Of a DNA stretch of 64,000 nt, positions 46,601 to 59,375 are shown one piece after another (position 1 is the first letter of the stretch; each line of letters begins with the position of its first letter). Where the stretch lies: the NCBI GenBank assembly GCA_030159075.1, contig BROG01000393.1, forward strand, positions 496,001 to 560,000. Direction: 5' to 3'. Origin of the DNA: Atrina japonica. Its lineage: Eukaryota; Mollusca; Bivalvia; Pterioida; Pinnidae. The notes beneath the pieces are model-generated. The model saw only the letters and a program-made list of their open reading frames with translations. It was not told the DNA's origin and made no database searches. Position numbers and translations under genes: made by a program.

Positions 46601-47599
46601 TTATTATTATTAATTTGAAAATTAAAATATTTCTCTTAAGGAAAATGTATGTTGAATCCAGGAACATGTTGAAATTTTGATATTAATCAATGACATTGGA
46701 TTTAGAGGTAAAAGTAAAACTTTTGTTTCAAATCTCTAACTGAGAATTTTATTTGTGATCTTGTTAGGCTGTTTTTGTTGTATGAAGGTTGTTATTTTGG
46801 GCATTTCATATCAATCATACTAACTTTTTTAACATTCAGGATTATTATCATAATCGTCAATGATTTTTCTCTTGTGTATGTGGTCAGTTGGTAATTAACC
46901 TAGGTACAACAAAGGAATATCAGTTCACGGTGTCAGATTATGGGATACCGGAGACAATCCTTAGATTTGATATTTATGAATCATACTTTTGTAAGATTAG
47001 GTACCATCGTCATATCTGTAATTTATAGGGATCTATTATAATTTTACCGTCTTTGAAATTCTAGCTTCACGTTTTGTGAACAATTGCGCATTGTTACTAA
47101 GTTTAAACGGCAACTGTAAAAGTCATTTGTACTCGTGATATAGACTCATCTTCATTTATTTGTTAGGAAATAGATACAAATTTGATTCCCCTATTAGAAT
47201 ACAGAGTACACTTGACTTTTCTGCACTCATTGTTGGAATAAGAAAAAATGATAATCTGTGCCTGCCTCAGGGACATTTACTTTATTACTTTGTTTAGATG
47301 TAATTCAAGCCTTACCCACCAAAAATGTTTTTCTTTTCCAAAATTCATAGTTAAAAATGAAAGTTGCTCTGATAGCCAACTGTTGTTAAAATGAATTCTT
47401 CTTTATGGTAATGTGGAACAGTTCATTTCTTTAAATAGGGAAGAGTTTATATATTCAGACGCAATAGCTTGTTCTAATTATCAGTAATTATGACGAACAA
47501 GCTAAATTAGAATACACAAACACACACACAAGAATTGCAATCAACTCTTAAATAATTGTGTTAATCTGACTTTTAATACGTCATTGATTTTATCACAAG
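46601..47599. other. downstream AT-rich sequence, nothing recognised
   Basis: No ORF of note, no inverted ends and no tandem structure apart from (TTA)n near 46591-46610. Confidence 0.6.
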
Positions 47600-48062
47600 G
47601 ATGGTTTAGTTTTTTGTTTGTTGTTTTACATCCCTATCTAGAATTTTTCACTTATATTTAAGTTTTAGCTTTCTGTGAAGTGCTAAACATTTTAACCTGT
47701 GCTATGGACTGACGCCAATGCAGTGAGGGTTATTTTTTACGTGCCATGCCTTCCGCAACACTGAAGTTTTAAGTCTCATCCAAAAGACCCGTCACTTTCA
47801 CTCCGTATGCCAAGACTTTGGCAAAGAAACAGTCGCTACCATTTTTGGAAAAGGCTGGTAACGATCTGGGGCCTGTTTTACGAACGGTCCTAAGTCCTAA
47901 ATCCTACTTTTTAGTCCTAATTACCATGGCAACGCATCGCTGATTGGTCATTCCCATGACAATTAGGACTAGGATTTAGGATTTACGACTTACGACCTTT
48001 CATAAAACAGGCCCCTGGGATCTTCCGCTTGCGAGTCAACCACTCTACCACTAGACCTTAGC
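47600..48062 (-). mobile_element. SINE-like element, minus strand, with nested palindromic MITE
   Basis: On the minus strand, a tRNA-like head (near 48020-48060) and GGATGAGACTTAAAACTTC, CGTAAAAAATAACCCTCACT and a tail GATGTAAAACAACAAACAAA follow the SINE (A) layout. Inside, 47868-48015 is a 148-bp MITE with ends GGGGCCTGTTTTA / TAAAACAGGCCCC and near-palindromic halves (CCTAAGTCCTAAATCCTA). A partial second MITE copy is at 56465-56592. Confidence 0.75.
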
Positions 48063-48549
48063 AAGCTGTAGGATGGGTAAGTAATGGATAGTATTGAAAT
48101 ATCATAGGGATAGAAGTGAAATATCATAGGTTTTAACGTATTAATGATTATATCAGAAAAAAGAAACTTGTTTTTCTTTATCGTGGATCAGCAGTCAAAG
48201 ATTCCACAAAATCAGTTTTAGATTAATTTTGAAATCATTCGTATAGGAAGCATTACATTGATGTAGGTGTGTCATCTATTCATCTTTGCTTATTAATGAG
48301 GCCATGAATATTTATTTATTGATTTTTGAATGAGAATAGGAAATTGTATATTATAAACAGATTTATACAGATCAGTATATTCATGCTACGTGATTGTAAG
48401 TACATGTGTACATATGTACTTATGTTCAGGTGATTTTGAAACAGGTGGGGGGTGGGAGGGGGTGTCAGTCTGCAGCATTTTGGTTTCTGTCAGGTGTTTG
48501 GAAATAGTCACAATATTTCAGTTATTTTAAACATTAATTATTTTTTACT

Positions 48550-49130
48550 TTCATCTATGACAAAGCTCTCAGGATCTTTGATCTATGACAAAGCTCTAGA
48601 GGTATTTGATCTTACTAAACAAAGCTCTAGGAATCTTTGATCTAAGACAATGATCTAAGGATCTTTAATATAAGACAAAGCTTTAGGGATCTTTGATCTT
48701 TGACAAAGCTCTAGGATATTTGATCTTTGACAAAGCTCAAGGATTCTTTGATCTAAGACAAAGTTCTAGGGATTTTGATCTAAGACAAAGCTCTAGGGAT
48801 TTGTGATCTAAGACAAAGCTTGATCTAAGATAAAGCTCTAGGGATCTTACTAAATGAAACTCTAGGAATCTTTGATGTAAGACAATGATCTAAGGATTTT
48901 TATTCTAAGACAAAGCTTTAGGGTTCTTTGATCTATGAGAAAGCTCAAGGGGTCTTTGATCTAAGACAAATCTCTAGTGATCTTTGATTTGTCACAAAAC
49001 TTTAGGAATATTTGATCTAAGGCAAAGATCTAGGGATCGTTGATCTCTGACAAAGCTCTCAGGATCTTTGATTTAAGACAAATCTCTAGGGGTCTTTGAT
49101 CTAAGACAAAGCTGTAGGGATCTATAATGG
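48550..49130. repeat. about 28-30-bp diverged minisatellite
   Basis: Roughly twenty diverged copies of GATCTAAGACAAAGCTCTAG followed by GGATCTTT. Copies vary in length and sequence, so the array is old. Confidence 0.93.
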
Positions 49131-49374
49131 AAGTTCTAGGGATTTTAAAGTTCTCCAGATCATATGTTTCTGATATGTCAGTTCCTCCAATTTTATATTT
49201 GTATGAAATATTTCTTCAAATAAATCAAGTTCTTTATGTTAACATTTCACCAAATTTGGTAGATTATGAACAATATTTTGTCAAAATATACTTAAGTTGT
49301 GTGAATGGAAATTATTCTTGAATGTGTTTCTCAGTGAACAGATCTTGTTTTAAATTATTTAAATTAGATAAATA

Positions 49375-49620
49375 AATTGGAGTATTCTAGGATTTACAAC
49401 AGAAATACAACTGGAGCATTCTTGGATTTACAACAGAAATACAATATATACAACTGAAGTACTCTGGGATTTACAATAGATATATACACCCTGGAAGTAT
49501 TCTGGGATTTCCAACAGATAAATACAACCTGGAGTATTCTGGGATTTACAATAAATAAATACAAATGGCGTATTCTTGGATTTACAATAGATAGATACAA
49601 CTGGAGTACTTGGGATTATA
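49375..49620. repeat. about 36-bp diverged minisatellite
   Basis: About six to seven copies of GGAGTATTCTGGGATTTACA followed by ACAGATAAATACAAC. Confidence 0.92.
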
Positions 49621-49807
49621 TAGGGGGTAATCAATGACTGAGCATTTGTCTGTTGGTGATTTATTTAGTATTATTGTAGATCTACAGTATCTCCCAGGTG
49701 TTGTTATCTTGTGAATTTTTCTTTGTGGTACAATTATTTTGTTGCAGGAAAAATTAGAATGAATCTAATAAATGATTTTAATCTAAAGTTTCTTAAGTCT
49801 TTTTTAG

Positions 49808-52800
49808 GAAAATAGCCCATTACACGTGGGCCTCTTGTTTACGTTTGTAAATAGCCCTTTACTCTTGGGCCTCTTGTTTACGTTTGTAAATAGCCCATTA
49901 CTCTGGGCCTCTTGTTTACGTTTGTAAAAAGCCCATTACTCTGGGCCTCTTGTTGACGTTATTTAAATTTTGAATAATGTTCTATGCCACACTCAGCAAC
50001 TTGTCAGTTATATGGTGGCGACCAGTTAAAGGTGGAGATAAGAACTACCACTCACTAACCACTCGGCTGTGGACTCCCCCTGTTTAGGTTTTTAAACAGC
50101 CCATAATTCTTGGACCTCTTGTTTACATTTGTAAATAGCCCATTTCTCTGGGCCTTTTGTTGACGTTTGTAAATAGCCCTTTACTCTTGGGCCTCTTGTT
50201 TACCTTTGTAAATAGCCCATTACTCTGGGCCTCTTGTTTACATTTGTAAATAGCCCATTACTCTGGGCCTCTTGTTTACATTTGTAAATAGCCCATTACT
50301 CTGGGCCTCTTGTTTACGTTTGTAAAAAGCCCATTACTCTGGGCCTCTTGTTGACGTTATTTAAATTTTGAATAATGTTCTATGCCACACTCAGCAACTT
50401 GTCAGTTATATGGTGGCGACCAGTTAAAGGTGGAGATAAGAACTACCACTCACTAACCACTTGGCTGTGGACTCCCCCTGTTTAGGTTTTTAAACAGCCC
50501 ATAATTCTTGGACCTCTTGTTTACATTTGTAAATAGCCCATTTCTCTGGGCCTTTTGTTGACGTTTGTAAATAGCCCTTTACTCTTGGGCCTCTTGTTTA
50601 CCTTTGTAAATAGCCCATTACTCTGGGCCTCTTGTTTACATTTGTAAATAGCCCATTACTCTGGGCCTCTTGTTTACATTTGTAAATAGCCCATTACTCT
50701 GGGCCTCTTGTTGACGTTTGTAAATAGCCCTTTACTCTTGGGCCTCTTGTTTACGTTTGTAAATAGCCCATTACTCTGGGCCTCTTGTTTACATTTGTAA
50801 ATAGCCCATTACTCTGGGCCTTTTGTTGACGTTTGTAAAATTCCCATTACACTTGGGCCTCTTGTTTACGTTTGTAAATCGCCCTTTACTCTTGGGCCTC
50901 TTGTTTACGTTTGTAAATAGCCCATTACTCTTGGCCTCTTGTTTACATTTGTAAATAGCCCATTACTCTGGGCCTCTTGTTGACGTTTGTAAATAGCCCT
51001 TTACTCTTGGGCCTCTTGTTTACATTTGTAAATAGCCCATTACTCTGGGCCTCTTGTTTACGTTTGTAAATAGCCCTTTACTCTTGGGCCTCTTGTTGAC
51101 GTTTGTAAATAGCCCATTACTCTGGGCCTCTTGTTGACGTTTGTAAATAGCCCATTACTGTGGGCCTCTTGTTGACGTTTGTAAATAGCCCATTACTCTG
51201 GGCCTCTTGTTGACGTTATTTAAATTTTGAATAATGTTCTATGCCACACTCAGCAACTTGTCAGTTATATGGTGGCGACCAGTTAAAGGTGGAGATAAGA
51301 ACTACCACTCACTAACCACTCGGCTGTGGACTCCCCCCTGTTTAGATTTTTAAACAGCCCATAATTGTTGGACCTCTTGTTTAGGTTTTTTAACAGCCAA
51401 TTATTCTTGGACCTCTTGTTTAGGTTTTCAAATAGCCCATTACTCTCGGACCTCTTGTTTAGGTTTTTAAATAGCCCATTACTCTTGGACCTCCTGTTTA
51501 GGTTTTTAAACAGCCGATTACTCTTGGACCTCATGTTTAGGTTTTTAAATAGTCCATTACTCTTGGACCTCCTGTTTCGGTTTTTAAACAGCCCATTACT
51601 CTTGGACCTCCTATTTAGGTTTTTAAATAGCCCATTACTCTGGGCCTATTGTTTACATTTGTAAATAGCCCATTACTCTGGGCCTCTTGTTGACGTTTGT
51701 AAATAGCCCATTACTCTGGGCCTCTTGTTAACGTTTGTAAATAGCCCTTTACTCTTGGGCCTCTTGTTTACGTTTGTAAATAGCCCATTACACTTGGGCC
51801 TCTTGTTTACGTTTGTAAATAGCCCTTTACTCTTGGGCCTCTTGTTTACGTTTGTAAATAGCCCAATACTCTGGGCCTCTTGTTTACATTTGTAAATAGC
51901 CCATTACTCTGGGCCTCTTGTTGACGTTTGTAAATAGCCCTTTACTCTTGGGCCTCTTGTTTACATTTGTAAATAGCCCATTACTCTGGGCCTCTTTTTG
52001 ACGTTTGTAAATAGCCCATTACTCTGGGCCTCTTGTTGACGTTTGTAAATAGCCCTTTACTCTTGGGCCTCTTGTTGACGTTTGTAAATAGCCCAATACT
52101 CCTGGCCTCTTGTTGACGTTTGTAAATAGCCCATTATTCTGGGCCTCTTGTTGACGTTTGTAAATAGCCCATTACTCTGGGCCTCTTGTTGACGTTATTT
52201 AAATTTTGAATAATGTTCTATGCCACACTCAGCAACTTGTCAGTTATATGATGGCGACCAGTTAAAGGTGGAGATAAGAACTACCACTCACTAACCACTC
52301 GGCTGTGGACTCCCCCTGTTTAGGTTTTAAAACAGCCCATAATTCTTGGACCTCTTGTTTAGGTTTTTTAACAGCCCATTATCTTTGGACCTCTTGTTTA
52401 GGTTTTTAAATAGCCCATTACTCTCGGACCTCTTGGTTAGGTTTTTAAATAGCCCATTACTCTTGGACCTCCTGTTTAGGTTTTTAAACAGCCCATTAAT
52501 CTTGGACCCCATGTTTAGGTTTTTAATAGTCTATTACTCTTGGACCTCCTGTTTCGGTTTTTAAACAGCCCATTACTCTTGGACCTCTTGTTTAGGTTTT
52601 TAAACAGCCCATTACTCTTGGACCTTCTGTTTAGGTTTTTAAACAGCCCATTACTCTTGGACCTCCTGTTTAGGTTTTTAAATAGCCCATTACTCTGGGC
52701 TTATTGTTTACATTTGTAAATAGCCCATTACTCTAAGCCTCTTGTTGCCGTTTGTAAATAGCCCATTACTCTGGGCCTCTTGTTGCCGTTTGTAAATAGC

Positions 52801-53450
52801 CCTTTACTCTTGGGCCTCTTGTTTACGTTTGTAAATAGCCCATTACTCTGGGCCTCTTGTTTACATTTGTAAATAGCCCATTACTCTGGGCCTTTTGTTG
52901 ACGTTTGTAAATAGCCCATTACACTTGGGCCTCTTGTTTACGTTTGTAAATAGCCCTTTACTCTTGGGCCTCTTGTTTACGTTTGTAAATAGCCCAATAC
53001 TCTGGGCCTCTTGTTTTCATTTGTAAATAGCCCATTACTCTGGGCCTCTTGTTGACGTTTGTAAATAGCCCTTTACTCTTGGGCCTCTTGTTTACGTTTG
53101 TAAATAGCCCATTACTCTGGGCCTCTTGTTGACGTTTGTAAATAGCCCATTACTCTGGGCCTCTTGTTGACGTTTGTAAATAGCCCTTTACTCTTGGGCC
53201 TCTTGTTGACGTTTGTAAATAGCCCAATACTCCTGGCTTCTTGTTGACGTTTGTAAATAGCCCATTATTCTGGGCCTCTTGTTGACGTTTGTAAATAGCC
53301 CATTACTCTGGGCCTCTTGTTGACGTTATTTAAATTTTGAATAATGTTCTATGCCACACTCAGCAACTTGTCAGTTATATGGTGGCGACCAGTTAAAGGT
53401 GGAGATAAGAACTACCACTCACTAACCACTCGGCTGTGGACTACCCCTGT
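49808..53450. repeat. satellite block A: 38-bp units with five SINE-like cassettes
   Basis: The main unit is CCCATTACTCTGGGCCTCTT followed by GTTTACGTTTGTAAATAG, with GTTGACG and CTTTACTCTTGGG variants. A cassette of about 132 bp (ATTTAAATTTTGAATAATGT ... CACTCGGCTGTGGACTCCCC) interrupts it at 49957, 50356, 51214, 52193 and 53324. After cassettes 3 and 4 come short runs of the 39-bp unit of block B. This makes higher-order repeats of about 0.4-1.1 kb. On the minus strand the cassette carries a tRNA-like A box (GCCGAGTGGTTAG), so it is probably a captured SINE. Confidence 0.95.
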
Positions 53451-55650
53451 TTAGGTTTTTAAACAGCCCATAATTCTTGGACCTCTTGTTTAGGTTTTTT
53501 AACAGCCCATTATCTTTGGACCTCTTGTTTAGGTTTTTAAATAGCCCATTACTCTCGGACCTCTTGGTTAGGTTTTTAAATAGCCCATTACTCTTGGACC
53601 TCCTGTTTAGGTTTTTAAACAGCCCATTACTATTGGACCTCTTGTTTAGTTTTTTAAACAGCCCATTACTCTTGGACCTTCTGTTTAGGTTTTTAAACAG
53701 CCCATTACTCTTGGACCTCTTGTTTAGGTTTTTAAACAGCCCATTACTCTTGGACCTCCTGTTTAGGTTTTTAAACAGCCCATTACTATTGGACCTCTTG
53801 TTTAGGTTTTTAAACAGCCCATTACTCTTGGACCTCTTGTTTAGGTTTTTAAATAGCCCATTACTCTTGGACCTCTTGTTAAGGTTTTTAAACAACCCAT
53901 TACTCATGGACCTGCTGTTTAGGTTTTTAAATAGCCCATTACTCTTGGACCTCCTGTTTCGGTTTTTAAACAGCCCATTACTCTTGGACCTCCTGTTTAG
54001 GTTTTTAAACAGCCCATTACTCTTGGAACCCTTGTTTAGATTTTTAAACAGCCCATTACTCTTGGACCTCCTGCTTAGGTTTTTAAATAGCCCATTACTC
54101 TTGGACCTCTTGTTTAGGTTTTTAAACAGCCCATTATTCTTGGACCTCCTGTTTCGGTTTTTAAACAGCCCATTACTCTTGGACCTCCTGTTTAAGTTTT
54201 TTAATAGCCCTTTACTCTTGGACCTCTTGTTTAGGTTTTTAAATAGCCCATTACTCTTGGACCTCATGTTAAGGTTTTTAAACAGCCCATTACTCTTGGA
54301 CCTCTTGTTTAGGTTTTTAAATAGCCCATTACTCTTGGACCTCTTGTTTAGGTTTTTAAACAGCCCATTACTCTTGGACCTCCTGTTTCGGTTTTTAAAG
54401 AGCCCATTACTCTTGGACCTTCTGTTTAGGTTTTTAAAGAGCCCATTACTCTTGGACCTCCTGTTTAGGTTTTTAAATAGCCCATTACTATTGGACCTCT
54501 TGTTTAGTTTTTTAAACAGCCCATTACTCTTGGACCTTCTGTTGAGGTTTTTAAACAGCCCATTACTCTTGGACCTCCTGTTTAGGTTTTTAAACAGCCC
54601 ATTACTCTTGGACCTCCTGTTTAGGTTTTTAAATAGCCCATTACTATTGGACCTCTTGTTTATGTTTTTAAACAGCCCATTACTCTTTGACCTCTTGTTT
54701 AGATTTTTAAATAGCCCATTACTCTTGGACCTCTTGTTAAGGTTTTTAAACAACCCATTACTCATGGACCTGCTGTTTAGGTTTTTTTAAATAGCCCATT
54801 ACTCTTGGACCTCCTGTTTAGGTTTCGGTTTAGGTTTTTAAACAGCCCATTACTCTTGGACCTCCTGTTTAGGTTTTTAAACAGCCCATTACTCTTGGAA
54901 CCCTTGTTTAGATTTTTAAACAGCCCATTACTCTTGGACATCCTGTTTAGGTTTTTAAACAGCCCATTACTCTTGGACCTCTTGTTTAGGTTTTTAAACA
55001 GCCCATTATTCTTGGACCTCCTGTTTCGGTTTTTAAACAGCCCATTACTCTTGGACCTCCTGTTTAAGTTTTTTAATAGCCCATTACTTTTGGACCTCTT
55101 GTTTAGGTTTTTAAACAGCCCATTACTCTTGGACCTCCTGTTTAGGTTTTTAAACATCCCATTACTCTTGGACCTCTTGTTTAGGTTTTTAAACAGCCCA
55201 TTATTCTTGGACCTCCTGTTTCGGTTTTTAAACAGCCCATTACTCTTGGACCTCCTGTTTAGGTTTTTAAATAGCCCATTACTCTTGGACCTCTTGTTTA
55301 GGTTTTTAAACAGCCCATTACTCTTGGACCTCCTGTTTCGGTTTTTAAACAGCCCATTACTCTTGGACCTTCTGTTTAGGTTTTTAAACAGCCCATTACT
55401 CTTGGACCTCCTGTTTAGGTTTTTAAACAGCCCATTACTCTTGGACCCCTTGTTTAGGTTTTTAAATAGTCCATTACTCTTGGACCTCTTGTTTAGGTTT
55501 TTAATAGCCCATTACTCTTGGACCCCTTGTTTAGGTTTTTAAATAGTCCATTACTCTTGGACCTCTTGTTTAGGTTTTTAATAGCCCATTACTCTTGGAC
55601 CTCTTGTTCAAGTTTTTAAATAGCCCATTACTCTTGGGCGTCTTGTACTT
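53450..55650. repeat. satellite block B: about 56 copies of a 39-bp unit
   Basis: The unit is CCCATTACTCTTGGACCTCT followed by TGTTTAGGTTTTTAAACAG. Variants (CTGCTTAGG, TTTCGG, TTTATG) are shared by distant units, which suggests larger block duplications; the stretches around 53870-54020 and 54720-54900 are alike. Since 39 is 13 codons, frames of more than 400 codons stay open on both strands. Confidence 0.97.
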
Positions 55651-56269
55651 TTTACCTCAGACATTTTCAGAGTGAAAGGACAAGCATTTTGTCCATGAAC
55701 GGCGTGCTTTTAGCGCGAAAGATGCAAATCAGCCACGGTACTTTGAGTAGATGATGAAATTAAAAAATCAAATACCTACCTGTAAAGATCTCGGTTTCTG
55801 GGAAATATACTAGTATGTAATGAATTGTGAATAATTCTGTAATTTGTGTTTCATATTGGTAAAGTAATAAAATACTAACAAAATTGATACCTCCGTGTTT
55901 TGTGTTTAAGGAAATAATTTCAAACTTCCTCTACCTTAAATTTTATGTTGGACAGCGTTGCATAACGAATTAACCAAAACACCTCATGAACGAAAATGAT
56001 GGTTACTGAAGAATTTTCACTTTGAAAATGTTTGCAGAAGAAAATGAGTATATATTATTATAATTCAAGCTATGTGTTAGATAGGTTTGTACCCGAATCT
56101 TTTGTAATTATAGCCTACTGATGCATTGCACGCATATCACTTTGTTCTTATTGTAAAACAACGAACTGATCATATAGCGAATTAAAAATTGAGGGGTAAG
56201 TTTTGTCAAGAAGTCATGCTATCAAATTCACTGATTCAGTTCTTGATAGTTTAAATAAAGTTTTACTAG
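55651..56269. other. unassigned flank after the satellite
   Basis: AT-rich sequence without ORFs over 60 codons or visible repeats. Confidence 0.6.
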
Positions 56270-56470
56270 CTCATACTCTGTCCTTCAGATGAGACATTAA
56301 AAACCGAGATCCCGTGTCACAGTAGGTGTCGGCACGTTAAAGAACCCTCACTGCTCAATGGCTGTAAGTGCCGAGCATAGGCCAAAATTTGAAGCCATTC
56401 ACCGGCATTTGGTGACGTCTCCATATGAGTGAAATAATCTCGAGTGGGACTGTAAACAACAATAAGTCCT
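56270..56470 (+). mobile_element. SINE (A), 5'-truncated
   Basis: Starts inside the centre (CTTCAGATGAGACATTAAAA) and continues through GGCACGTTAAAGAACCCTCA to TGGGACTGTAAACAACAAT. Immediately after is a partial copy of the GGGCCTG palindromic MITE (56465-56592). Confidence 0.85.
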
Positions 56471-56699
56471 AAATCCTAACTATTAGTCCTAAATACCATG
56501 GCAACGCATCGCTGATTGGTCAGTTCCATGACAATTAGAACTAAGACTTAGGGTTTAGGACGTACGACCTTTCGTAAAACGGGACCCATTTCATAAAACA
56601 TCGTAAGTGTTGCGTAACTTTTGACGTAAGTTTTTGCGTTTACGCAAAACATTAGTAAACCCTAAACTGCATCCTTGCTTAATTAAAATTCTTGCTAAA

Positions 56700-56906
56700 T
56701 TTTTACTAACTTGTCGCCCGTGTTTACGGCATCTGAAAATGTTCATATGTTGAACACGCCCTGGCATATCGGATTATTTGTGAAATGTAAACTCCATGTA
56801 CGGGTAACTGTAGGCTATTACTACTTAAATGTGGAAATTTTACGATGGGAAAGCCGAAATCGTCGCAGATATGAATTTTAATTTTGAATAGTGTTTTAAG
56901 CCACAC
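56700..56906 (-). mobile_element. Penelope-like element fragment (C-terminal RT region)
   Basis: Minus-strand frame reads DDFGFPIVKFPHLSSNSLQL, then VHGVYISQIIRYARACSTYE. It matches the same region of the longer element at 62100-62250. It is about 60 residues and isolated. A SINE (B) tail follows at about 56880-57000. Confidence 0.75.
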
Positions 56907-57000
56907 TCAACAATTTTTAGTTACATGGTGACAGTCAGTATTTTAATAGTGGAGGAGAGAGCCAAGTTACAGTGCACCCGGGAAGAAACCACACTTCAAA

Positions 57001-57800
57001 CATCTCTTTAGAAACAAAAAGAAATATATTACACCGGTTGACCCTTTAATCATTTCCTTTTGTTTGAGTTTCCGATTTTTGAAACTTAAAGCTGCATAGA
57101 TCTAGAGCTAGACTTATTACACTCCCGTCGAAGGCTGGTTTATGCGATAACTCGGACAATTATGACCCGATTTTCTTCAACCTGGCTAGGATGCAACATT
57201 GCATGAACCGTTCTGACAAGTTCGTAAATCGAAAATTACAACTTTATTTTGCGGACATATGCCCCTTTTATTGTTAAATATGGTCATTATTTACAAAATG
57301 CAAGAACTTTCTACATGTATTTGTATTTCCTGCAATTCCTTTCAAATTTGGTATGGTATTACAAGAAGCAATACTGTTGAACATAAATTACGGGTTCCGT
57401 TGATGTTTTTCAATGATGTGCATATTGTAAAACGAAGAAGCTGTGCTAATATTCACGAGAGTTATGACCCTTTGATTGTCTAAAAGAACATGTAGAAAAT
57501 GCAAGAACATTTTTTATTTTCGATTTGATTCCTTTCAAATTTGGTACGTATTACTAGAAGCAATAATGTTTAACATATAATTGGAGGTTTTGTTGTCGTT
57601 TTTCAACTTTCTGCACAATTGGATTTATGGCCCTATGTGACCTAGTTTCTGGTTTCGTGTGTTCAATTTTCTTATGGGAGCAACTAGTCCCACAGTTTTC
57701 ACTTGAATATTTCGCGATTTGGCATGTGTCATTGATATCATATGAAGATGTGCATATTGTAAACCAAAGATGCTGCGTCCGACAGTTTAACGCTTTGTAA
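57001..57800. other. unassigned, with an internal diverged duplication
   Basis: Stretches around 57295-57445 and 57490-57620 share ATGCAAGAAC, CCTTTCAAATTTGGTA and ATTAC(A/T)AGAAGCAATA, then a TTGATGTTTTTCAA-like part. No gene recognised. Confidence 0.5.
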
Positions 57801-57821
57801 CAAACAAATGGTATCATTTGG

Positions 57822-58030
57822 TCATTATTTGGTCGAAGTGAAACAATCAAAAGTAAACAGGGCAAGTGACTTTAGCAAAATGGACAAAATTGCCGAGAGA
57901 GCAGTGATTCAATATTTAATCATGAAAGGTCTAGCACCTAAGAATATTTATGCTGACTTGGTAGCAACACTAGAAGAGGATGTGCTTTTATACCCTACCG
58001 TAAAAAGGTGGATGACAGAATTTAACGGTG
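57822..58030 (+). pseudogene. mariner-type transposase N-terminus (fragment)
   Basis: The frame reads KMDKIAERAVIQYLIMKGLA, then IYADLVATLEEDVLLYPTVK and RWMTEFN. This is the N-terminal helix-turn-helix (HTH_48-like) of mariner / SETMAR-type transposases, with the typical TVKRW-x3-F ending. The frame then runs into a minisatellite, so the catalytic DDD domain is gone. Confidence 0.8.
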
Positions 58031-59375
58031 GTGGTCTGTTACAAGACCATATATACTTTAGTTTCTGTATATATTCAGGCGGTGGTCTGTTACAAGACCA
58101 TATATACTTTAGTTTCTGTATATATTCAGGCGCTGGTCTGTTACAAGACCATATATACTTTAGTTTCTGTATATATTCAGTTACAAGACCATATATACTT
58201 TAGTTTCTGTATATATTCAGGTGGTGGTCTGTTACAAGACCATATATACTTTAGTTTCTGTATATATTCAGGCGGTGGTCTGTTACAAGACCATATATAC
58301 TTTAGTTTCTGTATATATTCAGGTGGTGGTCTGTTACAAGACCATATATACTTTAGTTTCTGTATATATTCAGGCGGTAATCTGTTACAAGACCATATAT
58401 ACTTTAGTTTCTGTATATATTCAGGCGGTAATCTGTTACAAGACCATATATACTTTAGTTTCTGTATATATTCAGGCGGTGGTCTGTTACAAGACCATAT
58501 ATACTTTAGTTTCTGTATATATTCAGGTGGTGGTCTGTTACAAGACCATATATACTTTAGTTTCTGTATATATTCAGGCGGTGGTCTGTTACTTTAGTTT
58601 CTGTATATATTCAGGCGGTGGTCTGTTACTTTAGTTTCTGTATATATTCAGGCGGTGGTCTGTTCAGGCGGTGGTCTGTTACTTTAGTTTCTGTATATAT
58701 TCAGGTGGTGGTCTGTTACAAGACCATATATACTTTAGTTTCTGTATATATTCAGGCGGTGGTCTGTTACTTTAGTTTCTGTATATATTCAGGCGGTGGT
58801 CTGTTACTTTAGTTTCTGTATATATTCAGGTGGTGGTCTGTTACAAGACCATATATACTTTAGTTTCTGTATATATTCAGGTGGTGGTCTGTTACAAGAC
58901 CATATATACTTTAGTTTCTGTATATATTCAGGCGGTGGTCTGTTACAAGACCATATATACTTTAGTTTCTGTATATATTCAGGCGGTGGTCTGTTACAAG
59001 ACCATATATACTTTAGTTTCTGTATATATTCAGGTGGTGGTCTGTTACAAGACCATATATACTTTAGTTTCTGTATATATTCAGTTACAAGACCATATAT
59101 ACTTTAGTTTCTGTATATATTCAGGTGGTGGTCTGTTACAAGACCATATATACTTTAGTTTCTGTATATATTCAGGCGGTGGTCTGTTACTTTAGTTTCT
59201 GTATATATTCAGGCGGTGGTCTGTTACTTTAGTTTCTGTATATATTCAGGTGGTGGTCTGTTACAAGACCATATATACTTTAGTTTCTGTATATATTCAG
59301 GTGGTGGTCTGTTACAAGACCATATATACTTTAGTTTCTGTATATATTCAGGCGGTGGTCTGTCGGAAGACACGG
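58027..59375. repeat. 51-bp minisatellite growing out of the mariner fragment
   Basis: About 25 copies of GGTGGTCTGTTACAAGACCA followed by TATATACTTTAGTTTCTGTA and TATATTCAGGC. Some units lack an internal 17-bp stretch (ACAAGACCATATATACT). Since 51 is 17 codons, frames stay open for up to 189 codons. The unit starts at the transposase codons for FNGGG. Confidence 0.97.
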
